Of a stretch of DNA of 15,914 bases, positions 1-9,300 are shown one piece after another. The translations under genes were made by a program, and so were the position numbers. Within the stretch, counting starts at the first letter, position 1, and every line of letters starts with the position of its first letter. The notes beneath the pieces are model-generated. The model did no database searches and was not told where the DNA came from. It saw only the letters and a list, made by a program, of their open reading frames with translations. This DNA is from Echinostoma caproni (Eukaryota > Platyhelminthes > Trematoda > Plagiorchiida > Echinostomatidae): positions 9,757 through 25,670 of the forward strand of contig UZAN01044198.1 of the NCBI GenBank assembly GCA_900618425.1, read 5' to 3'.

Positions 1-301
1 ACAATAATTGAGAAGAGACTGAACCATCATTCACCAAAATCACTGAGTGCAGTTCAGAGGACCAATAGCCTAGCAAGTGGGTACCCGAGTCGGCGAATAC
101 TGTCTGAGCCCATTTCATATTAAACAAGTGAATCCAAAGAAGAATTATCCATCCAAGGAGGTTGTTGGAAATTATTAGCTATTGGAAGTTAAATTTTATT
201 ATAACACAGAAAAAGGGTTCTTAGTGAATCACAGCACGCGTGCACCTATCGCATAGAACAAGAAATGCATTAAAAAATAGAAAAATAGGAGAGTTACTGA
301 C
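1..301 (-). other. intron following exon E, open at the window edge
   Basis: It begins with GTCAGT on the minus strand. No PDZ continuation (VNG-like turn plus helix) was found in any minus frame, so the next exon lies outside the window. Confidence 0.75.
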
Positions 302-385
302 CTCCAGTATCTGATCTCCGGGCCTTAATCGACCGTCCAGGGCGACTGAACCATCCAGATAGATTTCTTGGATTAGAATGCAAGA
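302..385 (-). CDS. LNX: LNX-like exon E: middle of PDZ1
   Basis: The exon is 84 nt (28 codons), phase 0 at both ends. The acceptor is a strong pyrimidine tract (CTTTCTTTTCTTCAG) and the donor is GAG|GTCAGT. Joined to exon D it continues PDZ1 with ILIQEIYLDG, then the core DGRLRPGDQILE (residues 515-526), the near-universal PDZ segment before the VNG turn. The next exon should open with the VNG-like turn and helix B; it was not found in bases 1-301, so it lies outside the window. Confidence 0.9.
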
Positions 386-3300
386 CTGAAGAAAAGAAAG
401 AAAATTCGAATCGATGCAATCGATGGAAGACGATCGAACGTGCAGAATGAACACCAGCTACCGGGAATGTAGAAACCTAGATCCCTGTCTATTAGCTAGG
501 AGATGTGAATTTGCACGAGGGACACTCCAGACTAATGTGAGCAAAGCGACCAAAACAAACAGGGGGTGCAAGAAAAGAGAACCGGTATTTTTCCTATCGT
601 TTTTACACACGAACTGAAATCGTCCTCCCGTTGATTCTTAGCATAATCTCAAAATAAAAAGGCAAAGAGATTGTGATCGAATCTGCGCAAGGAATGATAA
701 GGGGCACTGCACAACTGTTCCGGTTTTGTTCGGATTGGTTAGTATTGTGTACCGCGCCATGAACCACGTACGACAACAATACACAAAAAAATGGTATATG
801 TGAATTAATAATAATAAATGCGAAATGGAATGCTATATTCTTTAGTCGTCTTCTGATCAGAGGAGTATGTTGTTCAATCCATTTTCAGGAACCCAATCTA
901 AAGTTGATGTGGGAGCTCGTCTGACCAATATCACTGTTATTCGTGAAGAGCAATTGTCATACCTGAACAGAAATTTTTTTCAATAATGACAATAATCTCA
1001 GTTGCAAACAGTTGTGCTCATATTTCTAATTATTTTCGAATTTCCTCGGTCACCTGCAACTGTAGAGAACCATTGTGCAGTTGTCCGATACATTTGTTTA
1101 TGATCGTTAAAGGTTCTCATCCACTACGTCTTGGTTGAGCGGAACCTCAACAAGCAGAGTATTGATAATCGCAAACACTAACCAAATAGGCTAAAGCAGA
1201 TGGTTTCGTGTCAGGACGCACTGAGCGATGAGCTTAAACAAACAAATCGACACAGACTCCACCAGGTTCATTGCTTAAATCTCAGGATTCACTTTATCAA
1301 GCCCCTCCCCTCCCCCTCGACTTTCCTATACACTCATTGTACATAAGAGCAAGAGGTTGATAAATATGCACACAAAAATTCACCTCTAACATGCGTCTGA
1401 TCAAAGGCAAAGGAGATAAACAAATGGGATTAAAGACCTTTCAATTTATTTGTCCGAAATATGTAAAATATGAAAATTCCGAAGTTGTTCTCTTTTGTAT
1501 ATTATTGAGAACGGGNAGTCCACACGGCGACTGAACTGCGTGTGCGTGTGTATGTCTCCAGACATGGCACGATACAAGTGGATGAAAATTGTCCCGGGAC
1601 TTGGATTAAATCAAACCAAAACAGATAGGCTAACAGGAAGAACTTGAACGAGCGGAGGCAGACTGAGGCAGCTGTGCAAACATAAAAATTACAATTCAAT
1701 AGGACTAATTACAACTATAACCTGCCTGTTTCTATATGCGCAAGTTGTAGCCCGAGTTTTTGCAAGAGAGCACATTGTGCCTCATAGATCAAACAAAGTG
1801 TACAAAGGAACACAGAGTGGATACAGAAACCGACCACCTGTCCCTTTTACAATCAGCGCTGAGGGAACCAATCAGATAGATGAATTAGGGAGAACGGAAG
1901 AGCGTTGACATCAGTGTTTGATGTGTGTGCATGGACAAGAGAGAGAGAGAGAGAGAAGATGAAACAAATTATCGCACGCGCGAGCTAGTGAGCGAGCGAA
2001 CGTAAGGGCACACACACATGCCGAACGGAAAACTTAGTTGTCTATTTTACTTCTGTTCAGCACGCACAACCATCGGTGTAATCTGGACAGCGCGTCAATA
2101 ATTCATTTCACTTTGTGAGTCATTAACGAGCATGGATTGGAGCGGATAGTAGTCAAACTAAGGGATAAACCAAATTCGATGCTGATCCAAACGGAAAAAG
2201 AACAGACCGGAAGTCGATAATGCGATTACGACACTGTTCCCGATAGGTGGGACAGGGAGATAGGAGTGATCTATGTGATCCACAGTCTACCCAAAACCGA
2301 ACTCCCTACTGACTTAATGTGTCCAAAGTCGGTTGAGAATCATAACGTGAGGGAAATCATCGCCACCAATAAGGTTATGGGAATAGGTGTGAGCACCAAG
2401 TACATTACATGATCATCAAACAACCGAATGAAATGATTCGTGAATTTTCACCAAATAGAATATGAATGTTTCCAACTGGGTCAGGATCACACCAAATGGT
2501 ACATGGACAAACTGAATAAGCCTATTCAACTGTTCGCGGTAGATAAGTGAGTAGTACAAGTGTATTTCGATTGTGCCCTCCTGGGTCCGATCCTCAGTTA
2601 AGCCAACAGTTTGGACTACTGTCTACCGGCAATTCGGTATCCGACGCTCAGGGTTTTGGTCGTGTTGGGATTGCGCTAAGTACCAAGGCTGACCGCTCGC
2701 TTTTTGACTGGATTCCAATCAACAACCGGCTGCGAGCTGCATGTCTCAACGGTTTAGCACGGGTCAACAGCTACAGAATGAAGCGTCGATGCTTGTTCGT
2801 CGTATCGGTGTATGCGCCGACCGATTGCAGTACACCTGAAATCAAGGATGAATTCTACAAGGATCTCTCTTAATTACTTCAGTGTTTGATCAACGGACGT
2901 AGTATTAGTCATCGGAGACTTCAGTGCCTAAATGGGATACCTGGACGAATCAGAAAGGCTTTTTGGCGGGTCACATAATCCCACCGAAACGGACGGACAA
3001 GGGAGATCGCCTACTTCAACTCTGAGCGGACCACAGATAGTTCATGTCAAGCACCAACTGCTCTCACAAGAAAAGTCGATGCCTTACATGTAAACCGCCA
3101 ACCTCCGCACAGCGATGGACCCAGATAGACCACATCGTCATCAGTTACCGCTGGAAAGGATAGATTAAACAGTGCAGCTCTCACAAGTAAACACCTGGAT
3201 ACGGATCAAGCTTTGTTACGAGCTAAAATTTAACTACCCTGGGCAAACAACTGCAATAAAGCCCCCGGAAACGAATACTCACGACAGAATATCGGTAATA

Positions 3301-6300
3301 GTTGTAAATCATCCTTCGAAGCGGAGCTCTCCGATCAATTCAACCACGAACCGAAGGGCTCAATGAACACTCGAAGCAAATTAAGGAAGCTATGCAAATA
3401 TTAATAGAAACAACAGCGGACTGTGGCGCATGCACAAAACACAAACGATGGAGCTCCTCCGCCTCAGCTGCCCTGCTGGACACTTGCAAAGCTATTCCTT
3501 TTGACGTTAAATTGGACAAAGAGCGCAAGTACCCTAAACGCCGGCTCATCAAGAGCCAGAGGAATGACTGCGAGATGAGGTGGTAGAAAAGTGTAAAGAG
3601 ATGGAGAAAGATGCAGCCATTGGTAATAGTCGCACTCTTTTACGTCTAATTAGGAATAGGAGATTCAGGAAAATAGGTGTAAGTGAGGAATCCTACGGCG
3701 TTTTACACCTTTAACTTAGAAAATGTTGCTACGAAATTGGTTTGGTCCAGCATCGAACCTCATTCTAACTGGGGAAGTAACAGAGCGAGTGGAAGAGCGA
3801 TTTGGGTAATTATATCTCCTTTGGCGGACGCGTCATAGATGAAGTCGACACAGTCAGAAGGTCCGATTGGCATTTGCCAACTTGAAAAAGTGGAACCGAC
3901 GCGACACATCCGGTTGTCTGTTAAGGATCCAGTATCCACTGTAGAAGTTCGGTTCGTGCTGCTATACGGTAGTGAGACTTGGTCATTACGGAAACGGGAT
4001 AGAAATGGATCGTCGAACTTCGAACACCACTGTCAACGCCGCACTGCACGAGTTTGGTAGGGAAAACGGACAAGCGATGCTGAGGTTAGACGGAGAGTTT
4101 TAGGCAATCGCGGACGTCCACTGAAGCAAGTGGTCGACATCCGTATATTACTTTGGTTGGGGAAAGTGTTACGCATGTCACTAATAGATTGCCATGCGCG
4201 CGATGTTTACCGAGGCACGTAAGGGGTGGAAAAACGTCATAAGTTATCAAAGTAAAACCTGACATAAGGGTTTGAAAACCCCGAACAGGAGACTTGGCCA
4301 CATAGGTCCCGTTAGGTTCGGTGGCTGGGGACCTCGGGATGTTCCTAACCAGTGGTTAGAGATACTGATCGATATGACTGTCGGAAAACGCGGCGTTTGA
4401 GCGCTTCTCTATTTCCTTAGTCCACTGAAATTTTTCATTTTTTCTGCTACTCTACTTTCAACTTTTCTGCTTTTCTCCTACTGTTCATCCAAAAGATAAC
4501 AACCAAAACCGACATACGAATGTGCATGGTTGATAGTTGTACAAACTGAAATTGAAACTGACCTTGCCCGTGGTTGGAGTAGCTGCCCTATGAGTTCTGG
4601 TGGCGTTGCATTCGCCCTGTGCATGAAAAACAAGATTTTGAGTTCAAACAGAATTCGCCACTACCCTTTTCTGATCGAATATTATTGGTGATTGAAAGGA
4701 GAACGAATTTTATGAAAGTCATTCTGGATAGCAAGAGTACTTCTCGTTCGTTCAAGTTTTCTACGCCGTGTGAACAGTGTGTTTCAACTCACACAATGTT
4801 AACAGTCCCATCGCGTTGTTCTGCGAATCGAAATTCACCAAACAATCAGCAATTAGCTTCGAAGTTATCAGGGAAGAGTTTTGAACCATCAGACCCACTT
4901 CTGAATTATGACTTTGAAGACAGCAAGACTGGTGGAAATCATTCGTCCATCGGTTATTACCATCAATGACAAACGAAGTGTCTCAGAAAGTCTGAAGTGG
5001 TAGTAGCGAATGTTACTGCCTCAACGATTTAAAACCGAGCGTTTCAATGATGCAAAGCTAACAAGCATTTGTGGAACACAGAGGAAGGTATGGGATTGCT
5101 ATAAATACACCGAAAACCGCAGACATGTAAAATAACATACCATCTTCTGGATATGCAGAACTCCCTATCTGGGATCGCTTCAGGCCCGTCTACGACCCAT
5201 AACTTTACTCCCCTACAAACGTCAGATAAATAAGCACCAAAAACAAAACACCAAGATTTTCCATCTATTTCACTACAGAACGATGCTATCCAAGCATGTT
5301 TACGACCCCTACATAATCCCATTCTACACTCGGAGTTCTCTTATTGTCTGTTGCGAAATTAACATGCCCCTGATACGCAGCGTCGGTAAATCCACCATAC
5401 AGTGCTCAGTTTTCTTCTCGCACTAGGAGCTGAGGGAAAGGGAATTCGTTCAAATAATGGTCTCCGCTTACAGCAGTACAAGTACCAAGTGCGTTCACAA
5501 CTTACCAGTGGCGTATCAGAGCCGCCTACAAACGTGAAACCCAGATCACAACAGTTGGCCGAGCGCCGAATAACTACCGAAACCGGAGTGCCTTCGTAAA
5601 TCGTGGGACAATCATCTGAATCAAAGGAAGTAGCGCGGTAAAAAGCGGGAGACAGAGAGAAAATACGCGAATGAAAGATAGAGTGCAAATAACACAAAAC
5701 AAGCGAAAAGTACTCCTATCGAGTAGATATATGAAATCAACCAGTTGAGCGAGTGATAGACATGCCTGCAAGCTCATGCACATTTTGCGTGTACCGTTTA
5801 CTTACTGCTCGTGAATAGATACGTGGGTTGTTTTGTGACTGTAAAACCCCTATCGACCCATTTAACTTTGTTTGTTTTCCCTATCTATGTTGTTCAATAT
5901 TTAGCGTCTCTGCCTCTCTTCTCTCACGCCCCGTTCACCATCCCAACAACACATGCTAGACAAGATTTGTCCGACTGAACTTGTTTCTTACCTCGGATCT
6001 TTCTGGCAATAACACAGGGCTAAGTCAGAGTAGTCTGCCATATGTCTGTCCACACAGGCCTCGTTAGTCAAAATGAAATCCAAAACTAGAAACAACGGTT
6101 ATACATATACATATACATATATATACATATATATCATCATAACACCGATAGAGAACATTAAATTATAATAAGGTTTATATAGAATTTTTGTTTCTTGATC
6201 ACTCATCAAAGTCCATACGGAAATTCACGAAATCTCCATCAGTCAGCTATAATTTTGGATATGGGTCACAATCAATTTAAACAAACACGTTATCGTTCCC

Positions 6301-9300
6301 ATGGTGAGGCTGTCTCGATATTTGTTTTACTGAGACTAAACCGATACCTTTCTAATGGTCAGCGGTCCATGGAACTCATACATTCATGACTGTATGCAAA
6401 TGAATAATATTGTATTGTATTGTATTGTAATGCAATAACTTCTACAAGCATGAAGCCCACATTTCGGTTATTATTATTATCGGAAAGCAACATGAACCGT
6501 CGTGGAAACCAATACCAGCCACCAAGGTGAATGAACAAGCAGACTTACATGTTTCTTCTATCTCTGGTAACTTTGGTTTAAACGCTGACGGTCTCAAACG
6601 ATCCGATAGGGGTTGAGGGAGTGGGGAGAAAAACGTTGGGCACTGAGTTGCGCCGGGGACCGTACTCGCCGACCCGGCGGCTCGGGACATGCTTGGAGCG
6701 AACCGATTCGGTGTGCCCGGATAGCTGTTCGCCAGAGCACGACCAGAATGATAGGACGTTGGAATGTCTCGACAACACGGGCCAACTGTGGATCGGATTG
6801 CATTAATTGGTTGAAACAGAGTAGCCAGGCCGGTTTGAAAAGGACAGCGCCAACGATGCTGAGTGTGGGTAACTCGGGGGCCTTCATAGGAGCATCCATG
6901 TGGGGCATTCTCGCAAGGCACAAGAGTACCCGGACACCAGTCTCGTACGTGCTCTTCCAAACTGGCTCGATAGAGCACAGTATCACAAAACCTCGTGTGA
7001 GGACAGCTGACCAATAGTTTATCCAACAATCTGACAAGATACGAGAATAAAATCAAACAATGAAGAACGAAAATTTTTGACAATAGATATTTAGGATAAC
7101 AATAACCTTAGACAATCGGACTCAGTTAGACACTCCTCCGATAGGTGGCACTCGAAAATTGCACTAGAACGCTGCTTGTGATTACTATAAGGAAACAAAA
7201 AAATTGTATACCGTTCAAAATGTACACTTTCTAGTTTACAAACGGTTGCTTTGGCTTTCTCGTCACCCGGAGAACACTGTGATCCTGAAACAAAAACGTC
7301 CAGTATTTTTTCACAATTGATAAATAAACTAAATGAACGATATTCGGATGGGAAATATGGCTCCGCTGTTAGAATGATCATAAACGTCACCTGACTATCG
7401 CATTTTGGCAGTTTTAATCACAGATACTGACCAAACCCACTCTTTCTCTCAATCAGCAAAGCGGGTGGACCGAAAATCGATTAGGAGGCTAATCTTCTTT
7501 TACTAAAAAAGTGATCCCTTTGAACGAGAATCGAATCGAACGTACATCAAGAAGCGAATTTAGTTGGAAATCATACTGGTACGTCATTCAGCCCCCAAAT
7601 TTCCCCGATAATATACAACGAATAACGCAGTTACATTCGCATAAGAAGCATTTAACATCTGACAGGTTGGAATCTATCCAAACAAGAAACTTTATCGATA
7701 CACAATTATTATCACGTAACACAACGTGATGAATGGCCGGAATGAACCTTTAAGTCGAGGTGATTCCGCGTTCATATAAGAGGACCGAATAAAAATGACC
7801 CCGAAATGATAGTCGAGGGTACTGAGCCGGGTAACAGTGAAGCCATATGCTAATAAAATGAATTAGCCAACCACACTCACCGCTTGACAATATTCGAAGC
7901 TTGTTGGCATTCCAAATAGTTGATAATCTGTCGATCCACAGGGCAAAGTGCTTGGACGGCCAGATGATTTTTTAAACACGGGGTACAGAACGTGTGACCG
8001 CATTTGGTATCGAGAGGTTCAACCAACGGTTGATGGCACAACTGTTTGATAAGGAAATACAAAGAGGAGGACAGCCAATAGCTTGAAAACAATCAGATCG
8101 GTGACCGGGATCAGCGCGCATAGATGAATGAGCGAACGAAAAAACCCGAATTGATTAGACAAAGTAGATCACCACGTTAGCCCGACGGAAAACGGATCAA
8201 GTAAATTATACCGGGCAGCCGAAATGTTCGCCTCTCTTTTGTTGTTTAACTTTGTTTTAAATGGTCAAATTAACAGTGAAAATTAAACAATGCACCGGCA
8301 AGTAAATGGGGATCATACGATGCTAACAACATGGTAGACATAACCGAACTTACCAAACAGTTAGAGAGCGGTTCAATGTTTCTATTAACTAGATTGATTG
8401 CATTAGAAGTTGAGGTATACCAATGAGCGATATGATGAGATGCGAAACAATTCAGACTAGTGACCTCATAATGGTGTAGACCAAATATAGCTGCTTTACG
8501 AGCGAACCACAGAAACAGATGACGCAGTATTACGTAAGCACGTGGATAAGATGGCCGTAAAACTTGTAACAGGTGTCGAATATAGTTTAATGCAATAACC
8601 GTAGCGCATGGACTAAATAAAACAAACAAGAACAAAGGTAAGCGTGTATACGACAGCTCCGGTCACAAGTTCGAGTGAGTTTCGGAAGAATCGATCGCAC
8701 GAATAATTTCTCCCCAATTAACTTGAACTATAAACGAACGGTTATGTATGGCTACCGTTTGACCAGAACAGGATTCAAATCACGAGTGGACTTGAGTCTA
8801 ATCAAAATATATCGTTTCGTCCGAACGCGAGGGAAAATAAGGTGTGATACATTTTTTCTCATCGGACACGCATAGGAATTTAACAACGTATGACCAAATT
8901 AGTTGAGCATATTTGACCATTTTGTATCTGTTCTTTTCATTGCTTACTTCAGAGGTTTCGTCATCAGCTGAGAGTCGTACCGGAGGTAACCCGCTGCAGG
9001 ATGCAACCAATGCAGGTAAACTTTCCCCAATAAACAAAAAGAAAGTTGTTTTATGGGCATTCAGACGAGCGATCAAATGCGATCTAGAAATTAAATTAAT
9101 GAGGACACCAACTGGCAAACAAGCTCGTTTTCAGTGTGTCTTAATCATGCCATTACAACACAATAAATATGACCAGTATCAGAAAAGGATTTACAAGGAA
9201 AAAAGAGAGGGATAGTAATTAACGTAGTCAAGAGTTTGTTTCATAATTGGCCCCCAATTATCACTTGCTCCGATGTTGCATGACAAGTCACTTGTCTGCA

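Larger units (their letters stand above)
2540..4410 (+). mobile_element. degenerate RTE-like LINE, antisense in the LNX-like PDZ1 intron
   Basis: Plus-strand fragments occur in the order of a single LINE ORF: APE endonuclease (2550-3160), the linker between endonuclease and RT (3390-3690), and the region after the RT (3790-4400). The conserved palm and fingers of the RT are missing between about 3690 and 3790, where only around 100 nt separate segments normally several hundred codons apart. Many stops and frameshifts show it is dead. It is probably 5'-truncated, since no endonuclease N-terminus was found before about 2540. Motifs such as GFGRVGIALS, QIDHIVIS and LLYGSETW fit RTE-like elements of flukes. 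Confidence 0.75.
5616..6548 (-). other. LNX-like intron between exons C and D
   Basis: A 933-nt intron, GTAAGT to CAG. It contains the TACATA and TGTAT repeats. No coding or RNA signature was seen. Confidence 0.85.

Noticed and set aside
2133..2550. Plus-strand frame with few stops ahead of the LINE
   Set aside because: Includes RWDREIGVIYVIHSL, which briefly looked like the start of a GIY-YIG domain, but no further motifs follow and several stops interrupt it.
4619..4969. Plus-strand open frame of 116 codons after the LINE remnant
   Set aside because: It starts at GTG, has no recognisable domain or splice context, and lies antisense in an intron; most likely chance.
5141..5212. 72-nt minus segment with acceptor GTTTGTAG and donor ATG|GTATGT, a possible cassette exon between exons D and E
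   Set aside because: Both neighbours join in phase 0, and in that phase the segment hits TGA at codon 11. PDZ1 is already continuous without it.
6613..7017. Plus-strand open frame of 134 codons
   Set aside because: It is antisense to exon C, whose zinc-finger ligands and splice sites are unambiguous.
7091..7390. Minus-strand open frame in the intron between exons B and C
   Set aside because: The conserved LNX junction forms without it. A 45-nt piece with plausible splice sites inside it gives a TGA in the required phase.
8798..9215. Overlapping open frames on both strands
   Set aside because: Around 100 codons each with no recognisable motif; one cannot be preferred and neither has convincing splice context.
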